Shown: piece by piece, positions 15,270 through 23,642 of the stretch | Layout: each line of letters begins with the position of its first letter | Position numbering within the stretch: the stretch's first letter is position 1 | Assembly (NCBI GenBank): GCA_024681215.1 | Contig: JAILBG010000106.1 | Span: 1 to 49,894 of the forward strand | Direction of reading: 5' to 3' | Source of the DNA: RUG563 sp024681215 | GTDB lineage: Bacteria > Bacillota > Clostridia > Christensenellales > Aristaeellaceae | DNA: 49,894 nt | Made by a program: the position numbers and the translations under genes | The notes under the pieces: generated by a model | Databases searched by the model: none | What the model saw: only the letters and a program-made list of their open reading frames with translations | Told to the model about the DNA's origin: nothing

Positions 15270-16844
15270 TTACTCCCCGTCGCCCAGGGCTTCGGTCTGC
15301 TTGACCAGCACCTTCTGGCTGTAGCAGGAGAAAGCGTCCTCCACCAGCTGTTTGTCCGGCGCTTTGCTGATCAGGCTCACCAGCGGCACAATCACCAATC
15401 CCGCGATCATGCAGAACGCGCCGGCATTGATGGGAGAGGCGAGCAGCCCGAGATTGAGCGTCAGGATGCCCAGCTGGTTGAACATGACGACGGTCATAAA
15501 GATGCTGGAGAACAGGATGGACGCCCAGCAGGACCGGGCCGTGGCCCGCTTCCAGTACAGCCCGTAGAGGAAGGGCGCCAGGAACGCGCCGGCCATGGCC
15601 CCCCAGCTGACGCCCATGGCCTGGGCGATGAAGGCCACGGGGGATTTGACCTGGATAATGGCGATGACGGCGGAGACGGCGATGAACACCACGATCAGCC
15701 CCCGCATGGTGAGCAGCTGCTTCTTTTCGTCCATTTTTTTGACGGCGTGGCCCTTGAGCAGGTCCAGCGTCACGGTGGAGGAGGAGGTGAGCACCAGGGA
15801 GGAAAGCGTGCTCATGGAGGCGGAAAGCACCAGGATGATTACCACGGCGATGAGCAGGTCCCCCAGGCTGGATTGCAGCATGGCGGGGATGATGGAGTCG
15901 AAAATGATGCCGCCCTTGGCGTTGTACTGGATGCCCGGGTCGCCGGTGAACAGCCGGCCGAAGCCACCCAGGAAATAGCACCCGCCGGCCACGATCACGG
16001 CGAAGGCGGTGGAAATGATGGTGCCCTTGTGGATGTCGCCTTCCCGCTTGATGGCGTAGAATTTGCCCACCATCTGGGGCAGGCCCCAGGTGCCCAGGGA
16101 GGTGAGGATCACCACGCCCAGCAGCCCCAGAGGATCGGGGCCGAAGAAGGAATTGAAGATGCCGGGGGCGGCGGAAACGCTCTCGTCCGAAACGGCGGCC
16201 AGCCCCTCCAGGGCGCCCATGAAGCCGCCCTTCTGGCCCAGCACCGCCGCGATCACGGCGATGATGCCGAAGATCATGATGATGCCCTGAATGAAATCGT
16301 TGATGGCGGTGGCCATATAGCCGCCGGCGATCACGTAAACGGCGGTGAGCACCGACATGGCGATCACGCACCAGACGTAGGGCACGCCGAAGGCCATTTC
16401 AAACAGGCGGCTCAGGCCGTTGTACAGACTGGCGGTGTAGGGGATGAGGAAAATGAAGATCACCACGGCGGAAACGATCTTCAGCGACTGGGAATCAAAG
16501 CGCTTGGCGAAGAAATCCGGCATGGTGGCGCTTTGCAGATGCTGGGTCATGATCCGGGTGCGCCTGCCCAGCACCGCCCAGGCCATCAGCGACCCGATCA
16601 CCGCGTTGCCGATGCCGATCCAGGTGGCGGCGATGCCGAATTTCCAGCCGAACTGCCCCGCGTAGCCCACGAAAATGACCGCGGAAAAATAGGAAGTGCC
16701 GTAGGCGAACGCCGTCAGCCAGGGCCCCACGTTCCGCCCGCCCAGCACGAACCCGTTCACGTCCGTGGCGTTGCGCCGGCAGTACAGCCCGATGCCGATC
16801 ATCACGCCGAAAAAGACCACCAGCATAAGTACCTTGAGCACCAT
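15270..16844 (-). CDS. Sodium:solute symporter (SSS family)
   Basis: A 524-residue integral membrane protein with about 13 hydrophobic segments, the normal size and topology for Na+-coupled SSS transporters. Recognisable family parts are the GGRNVGPWLTAFAYGTSYFSA block (about 35-55), YVIAGGYMATAINDFIQGIIM (about 171-191, the SSS signature region) and the LSASMSTLSSLVLTSSSTV sodium-site helix (about 320-338). The substrate is not evident. It shares a near-identical operator with the acyl-CoA synthetase 8 kb away, and an amidohydrolase follows, so an aromatic or carboxylate substrate is a fair guess. Promoter at 16899-16927. Confidence 0.87.
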   Translation of the reverse strand: MVLKVLMLVVFFGVMIGIGLYCRRNATDVNGFVLGGRNVGPWLTAFAYGTSYFSAVIFVGYAGQFGWKFGIAATWIGIGNAVIGSLMAWAVLGRRTRIMTQHLQSATMPDFFAKRFDSQSLKIVSAVVIFIFLIPYTASLYNGLSRLFEMAFGVPYVWCVIAMSVLTAVYVIAGGYMATAINDFIQGIIMIFGIIAVIAAVLGQKGGFMGALEGLAAVSDESVSAAPGIFNSFFGPDPLGLLGVVILTSLGTWGLPQMVGKFYAIKREGDIHKGTIISTAFAVIVAGGCYFLGGFGRLFTGDPGIQYNAKGGIIFDSIIPAMLQSSLGDLLIAVVIILVLSASMSTLSSLVLTSSSTVTLDLLKGHAVKKMDEKKQLLTMRGLIVVFIAVSAVIAIIQVKSPVAFIAQAMGVSWGAMAGAFLAPFLYGLYWKRATARSCWASILFSSIFMTVVMFNQLGILTLNLGLLASPINAGAFCMIAGLVIVPLVSLISKAPDKQLVEDAFSCYSQKVLVKQTEALGDGE

Positions 16845-16898
16845 AAGCCATCCATCCTTCTTGCGTTCAAATCCCGCCGGCCGCGGCCGGCTGATGAT

Positions 16899-16927
16899 AC
16901 TTTAACGAATAAAAGCATTAAAGTCAA
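16899..16927 (-). promoter_or_regulatory. Symporter promoter
   Basis: Minus-strand TTGACT (16922-16927), a 17-nt spacer and TAAAGT (16899-16904). The shared palindrome covers the spacer and overlaps both boxes. Confidence 0.75.
16900..16923. promoter_or_regulatory. Palindromic operator, second copy
   Basis: CTTTAA and TTAAAG arms with a CGAATAAAAGC core. 21 of 24 positions equal the site at 8645-8668 in opposite orientation. A protein bound here would block RNA polymerase from both promoter boxes. Confidence 0.65.
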
Positions 16928-16977
16928 GGGGAAATACCGGAAAAAAACAATGAAAAACCGGACGGGAAGGGGAAAAG

Positions 16978-18225
16978 TCAGCCGGCGATCTTTTTCGCGT
17001 CGGCGCCCAGGGCGCACAGCTTTTCTTCCAGGCCTTCGTATCCGCGCATCAGGTGGCCGGCGGGGTCGTTCAGGCGGGTGACGCCCTGGGACACCAGCCC
17101 GGCCAGCATCAGCGCGGCGGCGGCCCGCAGATCGGTGGCGGAGACGGCGGCGCCGTTCAGAGGAACGCCGCCCTGGATCAGGGCCAGCTGGCCCTCCACC
17201 CGGATCCGCGCGCCCAGGCGGCGGAGCTCCACCACGTGCATGAAGCGGTTTTCAAAAATGGTTTCCAGGAAAACGCTGAGGCCGTGGGTCTGGGTGGCCA
17301 CCACCATCAGGGGCGCCTGCATGTCGGTGGGGAAGCCGGGGTAGGATAAGGTGCGGGCCTCCATGGGATGCCGGGCCCTTCCCCGCAGGCGCAGGCCCCG
17401 GGCGTCCTCCTGGCAGATCAGCCCCGATTCCGTCAGCTTGAATAAAAGCGCCCGCATGTGATCGCTGCGCGCGCCGGCCAGCAGCACGCTGCCGTCCGTG
17501 AGCGCCGCGGCGCAGGCCAATGTGCCCGCCTCGATCCGGTCCGGAATGGGGGTATATTCCGCGCCGTGGAGCGCTTCCACCCCTTCCACCGTGATGTTGG
17601 CCGTGCCCGCCCCGGCGATCCGCGCCCCCATCAGGGACAGGAAGCGGCACAGATCGAAGATTTCCGGCTCCTTCGCCGCGTTTTCGATGCGGGTGACGCC
17701 GGGGGTCAGCGCCGCGGCCATCACCAGGTTTTCCGTGGCGCCCACGCTGGGAAAATCCAGGTAAATATTGGCGCTTTTGAGCCGGCCTGCCACCTGGGCC
17801 CAGCCGCCGTCCATGTCCACCCGGGCGCCCAGGCGCTGCAGCCCCTTCAAATGCAGGTCGATGGGCCTTTGCCCGATGGCGCAGCCCCCGGGCATGGTGA
17901 GGGCGCATTCTCCCGTCCGGGCCATCAGCGGCCCCAGGATCAGCACGCTGGCACGCATGCTGCGCATGTCCGCGGTGTCTCCGGGGCTGTGGACGGCCCG
18001 GGCGCGCACCCGGATGCTGCCGCCCTCCCGGGCCGTTTCCGCCCCGCAGGCGCGCAGGATCCGCTCCATATGGTCCACGTCCGTCAGGCGCGGGATCCCG
18101 TGGATCACCGTTTCCTCCGGCGTCAGCAGCGCCGCCGCCAGGATGGGCAGCACCGCGTTTTTCGACGTACTCACCCGCACTTCCCCGCTCAGACGCGGCG
18201 AATGGGCGATCACATACTGCGGCAT
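16978..18225 (-). CDS. murA: UDP-N-acetylglucosamine 1-carboxyvinyltransferase
   Basis: First committed step of peptidoglycan synthesis: transfers enolpyruvate from PEP to UDP-GlcNAc. The 415-residue protein has the two-domain EPSP-synthase-like fold. SKNAVLPILAAALL (residues ~20-33) holds the conserved Lys/Asn; PGGCAIGQRPIDLHLKG (about 111-127) carries the PEP-reactive cysteine, so fosfomycin sensitivity is predicted; FPTDMQAPLMV (about 300) is the domain-closing block. The ATG at 18225 has GGAGGTGA upstream and matches the family start; the longer open frame covers the uvrB control region and is not used. It is divergent from uvrB. Confidence 0.93.
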   Translation of the reverse strand: MPQYVIAHSPRLSGEVRVSTSKNAVLPILAAALLTPEETVIHGIPRLTDVDHMERILRACGAETAREGGSIRVRARAVHSPGDTADMRSMRASVLILGPLMARTGECALTMPGGCAIGQRPIDLHLKGLQRLGARVDMDGGWAQVAGRLKSANIYLDFPSVGATENLVMAAALTPGVTRIENAAKEPEIFDLCRFLSLMGARIAGAGTANITVEGVEALHGAEYTPIPDRIEAGTLACAAALTDGSVLLAGARSDHMRALLFKLTESGLICQEDARGLRLRGRARHPMEARTLSYPGFPTDMQAPLMVVATQTHGLSVFLETIFENRFMHVVELRRLGARIRVEGQLALIQGGVPLNGAAVSATDLRAAAALMLAGLVSQGVTRLNDPAGHLMRGYEGLEEKLCALGADAKKIAG

Positions 18226-18393
18226 GGGACAGTCACCTCCGCGAAAATTCCCGATTTCGCGGTTATCGTGCCCGGCCGGAAGGAAATCTTTCTGCTGCCA
18301 AACCCGCCGAAAACCCGCTTCCAGCAAGATTTTTTCAGCATACCGCCCCGCCGCCGCAGACATTCCGCGGCGCTGCCAGCCATTATTTTTTTG

Positions 18394-18422
18394 TTGGCAA
18401 AGGGCGGCGGTTATGGTAAAAT
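18394..18422 (+). promoter_or_regulatory. uvrB promoter
   Basis: TTGGCA (18394-18399), a 17-nt spacer and TAAAAT (18417-18422), followed 8 nt later by a LexA-like palindrome. Confidence 0.75.
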
Positions 18423-18429
18423 ATGAACA

Positions 18430-18443
18430 CAAACATTTGTTTG
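18430..18443. promoter_or_regulatory. LexA/DinR-like SOS box
   Basis: CAAAC-4 nt-GTTTG, a perfect palindrome with the spacing of the Firmicutes SOS box (CGAAC-4 nt-GTTCG), placed at the expected +1 of uvrB. The outer G/C of the consensus is changed on both arms symmetrically. Confidence 0.6.
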
Positions 18444-18470
18444 TTTGAAAAAAAGCGGGGAGGACCTGAC

Positions 18471-20486
18471 ATGGGCCGTTTTGTGCTGAAGGCGCCGTAT
18501 GCCGCCCGGGGAGACCAGCCCCAGGCCATCGAAGCCCTGTCCCGGGGCGTGGAGGCGGGCATCCCGTACCAGGTGCTGCTGGGGGTGACGGGCTCGGGCA
18601 AGACCTTTACCATGGCGTCCGTCATCGAAAAGGTGCAGCGCCCCACCCTGGTGATCGCCCATAATAAGACGCTGGCGGCCCAGCTGTGCGCCGAATTCCG
18701 GGCGTTTTTCCCGGACAGCGCGGTGGAGTATTTCGTTTCGTATTACGATTATTACCAGCCGGAGGCGTACATCCCTTCCTCCGATACCTACATTGAAAAG
18801 GACGCCTCCGTCAACGAGGAGATCGACCGCCTGCGCCACAGCGCCACCGCCGCCCTGAAGGAAAGGAACGACGTGATTATCGTAGCCTCCGTTTCCTGCA
18901 TTTATTCCATGGGCGATCCCAGCGAGTACGAAGGGCAGATGATTTCCCTCAGGCCCGGCATGCGCATGGAGCAGCAGGAGCTTCTGCGGCGGCTGGTGGA
19001 GATCCAGTACGAACGCAACGATGTGGCGTTTGAGCGCGGAAATTTCCGCGTTCGGGGGGATACGGTGGAGGTGATCCCCGCCGGACAAAGGGAAAACGGC
19101 GTCCGGGTGGAGTTTTTTGGCGACGAGATCGACCGGATCAGCGAGTTTTCCGTGGTGGACGGCCATGCGCTGCACACGGTGCAGCACGCCGCGGTGTACC
19201 CCGCCACCCACTACGCCACCAGCGTGGAGAACCGGGAGGAGAACATCGCCCGGATCGAAAGGGACATGGAAGCGCGGGTAAAGGAATTCGAGGCGGAGGG
19301 AAAGCTGCTGGAGGCCCAGCGGATCGGGCAGCGGACGCGGTACGACATTGAAATGATGCGGGAGATCGGCTACTGCAGCGGGATCGAGAATTACAGCCGG
19401 TATTTCGACGGACGGCAGCCCGGCGATCCGCCCTATTCCCTGTTGGATTATTTCCCCAAGGGGTTCCTGGTGATGATCGACGAAAGCCACGTCACCGTGC
19501 CCCAGATCCGGGCCATGTACGCCGGGGACCGGGCGCGGAAAAACATGCTGGTGGAGTACGGCTTCCGCCTGCCTTCGGCCTTCGACAACCGGCCGCTGAC
19601 CTATGAGGAATTCGACGCCCGGGTAAAGCAGGTGATCTACGTGTCCGCTACCCCAGGGCCCTACGAACGGGAGCGGGCCGGCCAGATCGTGGAGCAGATC
19701 ATCCGCCCCACGGGCCTGCTGGACCCCAGGATCATCGTGCGCCCCGCCGCCGGCCAGGTGGACGATCTGGTGGGGGAGATCCACAAAGTGGTGGAAAAAG
19801 GCGAACGGGTGCTGGTGACGACGCTGACAAAGAAAATGGCGGAGCGGCTCACCGATTACCTGGACGATCTGGGCATCCGCGTCAGGTATTTGCATTCCGA
19901 TATCCAGACCCTGGAGCGCACCAAGCTGATCAGGGAACTGCGCATGGGCGAATACGACGTGCTGGTGGGCATCAATTTGCTGCGGGAGGGGCTGGACCTG
20001 CCGGAGGTGGCGCTGGTGGCCATCCTGGACGCGGACAAGGAGGGCTTCCTGCGCTCCGAAACCTCCCTCATCCAGACCATCGGCCGCGCCGCCCGGAACG
20101 TGGAGGGGCGCGTCATCATGTACGCCGACGCGCCCACCGATTCCATGATGGCCGCCATCGGCGAAACCAACCGCCGCCGGGCCATCCAGGAGGCCTACAA
20201 CGAGGCCAACGGCATCACCCCCGAATCGGTGCGGACCGCCGTGCGCGCGCTGCTGGAGATCACGGACAAGACAAGCGAGGAGATCGACGGCGGCATGGAC
20301 CGGGAGGAAAAAGAGGAATGGATCCGCCAGTTGGAGGATCAGATGCTCACCGCCGCGTCCCAGCTGGACTTTGAAAAGGCCGCCAAGCTGCGCGATCAGC
20401 TCTTCGCCATCCGCGGCGACGCCCCCGTGGACAAACACCAGCCCAGCCGCAGGCGGCGCGAACGCGTGAGAAAAACGGAGCGCTGA
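18471..20486 (+). CDS. uvrB: Excinuclease ABC subunit B
   Basis: DNA-damage recognition helicase of nucleotide excision repair. The 671-residue protein contains Walker A GVTGSGKT (about residues 37-44), the DNA-clamping beta-hairpin YYDYYQPEAYIP (about 92-103), Walker B MIDESH (about 336), helicase motif ATPGPYERE, the QTIGRAARN motif VI (about 533) and a C-terminal UVR domain (QLEDQMLTAASQLDFEKAA, about 622) that binds UvrC. The ATG at 18471 is chosen over 18423 because GGGGAGG is 7 nt upstream and the LexA-like box overlaps the earlier ATG region. uvrA and uvrC are not adjacent in this window. Confidence 0.95.
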   Translation: MGRFVLKAPYAARGDQPQAIEALSRGVEAGIPYQVLLGVTGSGKTFTMASVIEKVQRPTLVIAHNKTLAAQLCAEFRAFFPDSAVEYFVSYYDYYQPEAYIPSSDTYIEKDASVNEEIDRLRHSATAALKERNDVIIVASVSCIYSMGDPSEYEGQMISLRPGMRMEQQELLRRLVEIQYERNDVAFERGNFRVRGDTVEVIPAGQRENGVRVEFFGDEIDRISEFSVVDGHALHTVQHAAVYPATHYATSVENREENIARIERDMEARVKEFEAEGKLLEAQRIGQRTRYDIEMMREIGYCSGIENYSRYFDGRQPGDPPYSLLDYFPKGFLVMIDESHVTVPQIRAMYAGDRARKNMLVEYGFRLPSAFDNRPLTYEEFDARVKQVIYVSATPGPYERERAGQIVEQIIRPTGLLDPRIIVRPAAGQVDDLVGEIHKVVEKGERVLVTTLTKKMAERLTDYLDDLGIRVRYLHSDIQTLERTKLIRELRMGEYDVLVGINLLREGLDLPEVALVAILDADKEGFLRSETSLIQTIGRAARNVEGRVIMYADAPTDSMMAAIGETNRRRAIQEAYNEANGITPESVRTAVRALLEITDKTSEEIDGGMDREEKEEWIRQLEDQMLTAASQLDFEKAAKLRDQLFAIRGDAPVDKHQPSRRRRERVRKTER

Positions 20487-20510
20487 CGCGGGACGGAAGG
20501 AATGGCGGAG

Positions 20511-20580
20511 GCAGGGGGAAACCGTTCTTTGGAGGATAGAGAACGGTTTGCCCCCGTCCCCCCTTCCAGGAAAGCCATTC
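20511..20580 (+). repeat. Dispersed palindromic 3'-end repeat, copy 3
   Basis: About 25 nt after the uvrB stop, GGGGGAAACCGTTCT (20514-20528) pairs with the arm at 20540-20555 and is followed by CCCCCCTTCCAGGAAAGCC. Same layout and orientation relative to the preceding gene as the copies behind the acyl-CoA synthetase and the symporter. Confidence 0.8.
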
Positions 20581-20632
20581 AATACTATTTAGAATCTGTT
20601 GATCAAATCAGGATATCAGGAGTAACAGAAAA

Positions 20633-21172
20633 ATGATCTACTATCAGGATGAGGACGTATTGATCCGGGACATGGAGCCTGCTGATGGGCTGATCTTTAC
20701 GGAAGAAGAAATTGCCCAGGGGTGGCATGCCACGGTGGAAAAATATGAGCAGCACCTGAAGGACCGGGTGGAAGGGAGATGCGTTTCCCTGACGGCGGAA
20801 TACCGGGGCAATCCGGCGGGCTACATCAACGTGTACAATCAGCCCGTGGAAGGGCCCTTTGTTTCCCGCGAATGGCCGGAAATCAATGATTTCGGCGTGC
20901 TGCAGAAGTACCAGCGGCGGGGCATCGGCGCAAAGCTCATGGACGCGGCGGAGAAGATCGCCGCCGGGCGCGCGGACACGGTGTGTCTGTCGGTGGGACT
21001 GCATAACGGCTACGGCAGCGCCCAAAGGATGTACGTGAAGCGGGGCTATATTCCGGACGGTTCGGGCGCATGGTACAATGGCAAGCCCTGCACGCCTTAT
21101 GATACCGTTTACACCAACGACGACGATCTGGTGCTTTACATGTCCAAGGAGCTGCGGGAGGCCAAGAAATGA
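20633..21172 (+). CDS. GNAT family N-acetyltransferase
   Basis: A 179-residue acetyl-CoA-dependent transferase. The acetyl-CoA pyrophosphate loop is QRRGIGAKLMDAAE (about 95-108), preceded by the beta-strand INDFGVLQKY, and followed by SVGLHNGYGSAQRMYVKRGYIPDG, the motif-B Tyr/Gly turn. The acceptor is unknown. The stop overlaps the next start (ATGA), so it is the first of a coupled set with a nitrilase-fold hydrolase, a radical SAM protein and another GNAT protein. Confidence 0.85.
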   Translation: MIYYQDEDVLIRDMEPADGLIFTEEEIAQGWHATVEKYEQHLKDRVEGRCVSLTAEYRGNPAGYINVYNQPVEGPFVSREWPEINDFGVLQKYQRRGIGAKLMDAAEKIAAGRADTVCLSVGLHNGYGSAQRMYVKRGYIPDGSGAWYNGKPCTPYDTVYTNDDDLVLYMSKELREAKK

Positions 21173-21948
21173 AAATTGCCTGTTATCCTTTTGCCGCCGG
21201 TGGGGACATGGAAGAAAACCTTTCCCACATCCGCACGGGCGTGAAAGCGGCGGCGGAGGAGGGGGCGCATCTGGCGTGCTTCCAGGAATGCGCCCTGACC
21301 GGCTATCCGCCCGTAGAAACGCAAATCGAAAGCGTTACGGAAGAAAAATGCGCCGCCGGGCTCCGGGCCGTTTCGGCGTTGGCCCGGGAAGAAGGCGTTT
21401 GCATCCTGATGGGCGCCGTTGTGTACGACGGCGGCAGGCGGTATAATTCCGCGCTGGTTTTCGATGAGAAGGGCGAGGAAATCTGCCGCTATGACAAGCG
21501 GGCCCTGTGGGGCTGGGACGCGGAAAACTTTGCCCCGGGGGAGCGGGACGGCGTATTCACCCTGGACGGCATCAAAATCGGCATCCGGATCTGCTTTGAC
21601 GTGCGGTTCCCGGAATTGTTTCGGGAGCTCTTTGACGATGGGATACAGCTTTGCATCATGCCGTTCTGCGATACCGCGGAGCACCTCCCGGAGCGGCGGC
21701 GGATCCTGACGGGCCATCTGCGCACCCGGGCGGCGGAAAACGTGATGCAAATCCTGTCCGTCAATTCCCTGTCCCGCTGCCCCGCCGTGCCCACGGCCTG
21801 GTTTGATCAGAACGGGAAAATCCGGAAGCAGATAAACAAGGAAGGGCTGCTGCTCTGCGATGTAACCGTGCCGGAGGAGGATTTCGGCATGCGGGGCCGC
21901 CGGGTGAACGCGGAAAAATTCATTGCGCAAAGGAACAAAAAGCCATGA
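21169..21948 (+). CDS. Carbon-nitrogen hydrolase (nitrilase superfamily)
   Basis: A 259-residue amidase-type enzyme with the full Glu-Lys-Cys triad: FQECALTGYPP (Glu near residue 44), YDKRALWGW (Lys near 109) and IRICFDVRFPE (Cys near 143). The length fits single-domain nitrilase-superfamily amidases such as omega-amidases or N-carbamoyl hydrolases. The acceptor amide cannot be told from sequence. It overlaps its neighbours by 4 nt on both sides, which signals translational coupling in the GNAT-nitrilase-radical SAM-GNAT operon. Confidence 0.85.
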   Translation: MKIACYPFAAGGDMEENLSHIRTGVKAAAEEGAHLACFQECALTGYPPVETQIESVTEEKCAAGLRAVSALAREEGVCILMGAVVYDGGRRYNSALVFDEKGEEICRYDKRALWGWDAENFAPGERDGVFTLDGIKIGIRICFDVRFPELFRELFDDGIQLCIMPFCDTAEHLPERRRILTGHLRTRAAENVMQILSVNSLSRCPAVPTAWFDQNGKIRKQINKEGLLLCDVTVPEEDFGMRGRRVNAEKFIAQRNKKP

Positions 21949-22814
21949 TCTGCACGCTTTGCCCCCGGAAATGCGGCGTGGACCGGAGCCGCACGGCGGG
22001 CTTTTGCAAAATGGGAGAAAACCCGAAGGTTGCCCGGGCGGCGCTGCACTTCTGGGAGGAGCCCTGCATTTCGGGAAAACGCGGCAGCGGCGCGGTCTTT
22101 TTTTCCGGGTGCACGCTGCGCTGCGCCTACTGCCAGAACCGGCCCGTCAGCCACGGGGGGCAGGGGAAGGAAATCACCCCCCGGCAGCTTTCGGACATTT
22201 TCACGCGGCTGGAGGACCAGGGGGCGCACAATATCAATCTGGTGACCGCCACGCCCTTCGTGCCCGCCGTGCTGGAGGCGCTGGGCATCCGCCGCCCCGG
22301 CATCCCCGTGGTATGGAACACCGGGGGCTACGAGACGGTGGAAACGCTGAAGATGCTGGAGGGCGCGGTGGACGTGTATCTGCCGGACCTCAAGCACGTG
22401 TCCCCGCGCCTGTCCGGCCTGTGCGCCGGCGCGCCGGATTATTTCGCCGTGGCGTCGGCGGCGCTGAAGGAAATGTGCCGCCAGACGGGAAAAGCGCGGT
22501 ACGACGAGAACGGCATGATGCTGCGGGGCGTGATCGTGCGGCATCTGATTCTGCCCGGGTGCACGGGCGACAGCTGCCGGGCGCTGGATTTCATCGCGGA
22601 GCAGCTGCCCCGGGGCACGCCCGTATCCCTGATGCGCCAGTATACGCCCATTCCCGAATGTACGGTGAAGGGCCTGGACAGGAGGATCACGGATCAGGAA
22701 TACGAACGGGTGCTGAGGCATTTTGAAATGCTGGGCCTGACGGGATACACCCAGGAAAAAGAATCTGCCGACCTGGCGTACACCCCGCCCTTCGATTTGA
22801 CGGGCGTGGAATGA
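21945..22814 (+). CDS. Radical SAM protein, PflA/PflX-like
   Basis: A 289-residue radical S-adenosylmethionine enzyme. The [4Fe-4S] cluster motif CTLRCAYCQN lies at about residues 56-65. An N-terminal extra cysteine set CTLCPRKCGVDR (3-14) and GFCKMGE are typical of the stand-alone pyruvate-formate-lyase-activase-like family (PflX/YgiQ-like), whose targets are mostly unknown. The GGYETVETLKML and HLILPGCTGDS segments match that group. No glycyl-radical enzyme gene is nearby, so its target is not evident. Confidence 0.85.
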   Translation: MICTLCPRKCGVDRSRTAGFCKMGENPKVARAALHFWEEPCISGKRGSGAVFFSGCTLRCAYCQNRPVSHGGQGKEITPRQLSDIFTRLEDQGAHNINLVTATPFVPAVLEALGIRRPGIPVVWNTGGYETVETLKMLEGAVDVYLPDLKHVSPRLSGLCAGAPDYFAVASAALKEMCRQTGKARYDENGMMLRGVIVRHLILPGCTGDSCRALDFIAEQLPRGTPVSLMRQYTPIPECTVKGLDRRITDQEYERVLRHFEMLGLTGYTQEKESADLAYTPPFDLTGVE

Positions 22815-22826
22815 AGGAGAAAACGC

Positions 22827-23642
22827 ATGAAGCTTTATGAAATTTTTTCTGCCTGCCTGCCCCGGATCCCGGTGGGGGAGAAGGCGTTTGAGCAGCTGGC
22901 GGAGCTCGGGGACGCCCGGGTGCTTGAGCACCGGGAAAACGGGGAAACGGTGGCCTTCGCCGCGGTGAAAGGGGATGCCGTGCGGCTGCTGTGCGTGCAT
23001 CCCGCCTGGCAGCGCCGGGGCATCGGCACCGCCCTGCTGCGTCAGGCGGAGGACGCCGTCCGCGCCGGCGGGGAAAAGGAAATCTGGGTGGGCGGCTATC
23101 ATTCCCATCTGCTCATCGGCGCGCCGGATGACGCCCGGGATTTTTTTCAGCGCCGGGGGTATGAGCGCGTGGGCGGCTGCGAGGAAATGACGGGGGATTT
23201 GAACGCGCTTCTGCCCGCATCCCGGCTTTCCTGCCCGCCGGACGTGGCCTTCGGCTGGTATGACGGGGACACGGAAACGCTGCAGAAGGCCGTGGCGGCG
23301 GTGGATGAAGACTGGGTGCAGTATTTCTCCGGGCCGGAAAACGTGTACTGCGCCGTGAAGGACGGGCAGATCGCCAGCTTTTGCTTCGCGGAGGGGAGAC
23401 GCACCTGCATCCTGTCCACCGGCGAAAACAACGTGGGCATCCCCGGCTGTGTGGGCACGGTGCCCGCCTTCCGGCGGCAGGGGATCGGCCTGAAAATGGT
23501 GGCGAAGGCCTGCGAGGAACTGAAAACCCAGGGCTGCGATACCGCCTATATCCACTATACCGGCGTGGCGCGCTGGTATGAGCGCCTGGGCTTTGCCACG
23601 TTCCTGCGCCTGGATTTCCTGCGCAAAGCAACCGGCGTCTGA
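22827..23642 (+). CDS. Tandem GNAT-domain acetyltransferase
   Basis: The 271-residue protein has two GNAT folds. The first acetyl-CoA loop is QRRGIGTALLRQAE (about residues 63-76) and the second is FRRQGIGLKMVAKACEE (about 213-229). Each is preceded by a VHPAW or TVPAF beta-strand end and followed by a motif-B helix (FQRRGYERV and YERLGFATF). Both loops look intact, so both halves may bind acetyl-CoA. Substrate unknown. It is the last gene of the coupled operon and is followed by a 615-nt gene-free stretch. Confidence 0.83.
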   Translation: MKLYEIFSACLPRIPVGEKAFEQLAELGDARVLEHRENGETVAFAAVKGDAVRLLCVHPAWQRRGIGTALLRQAEDAVRAGGEKEIWVGGYHSHLLIGAPDDARDFFQRRGYERVGGCEEMTGDLNALLPASRLSCPPDVAFGWYDGDTETLQKAVAAVDEDWVQYFSGPENVYCAVKDGQIASFCFAEGRRTCILSTGENNVGIPGCVGTVPAFRRQGIGLKMVAKACEELKTQGCDTAYIHYTGVARWYERLGFATFLRLDFLRKATGV

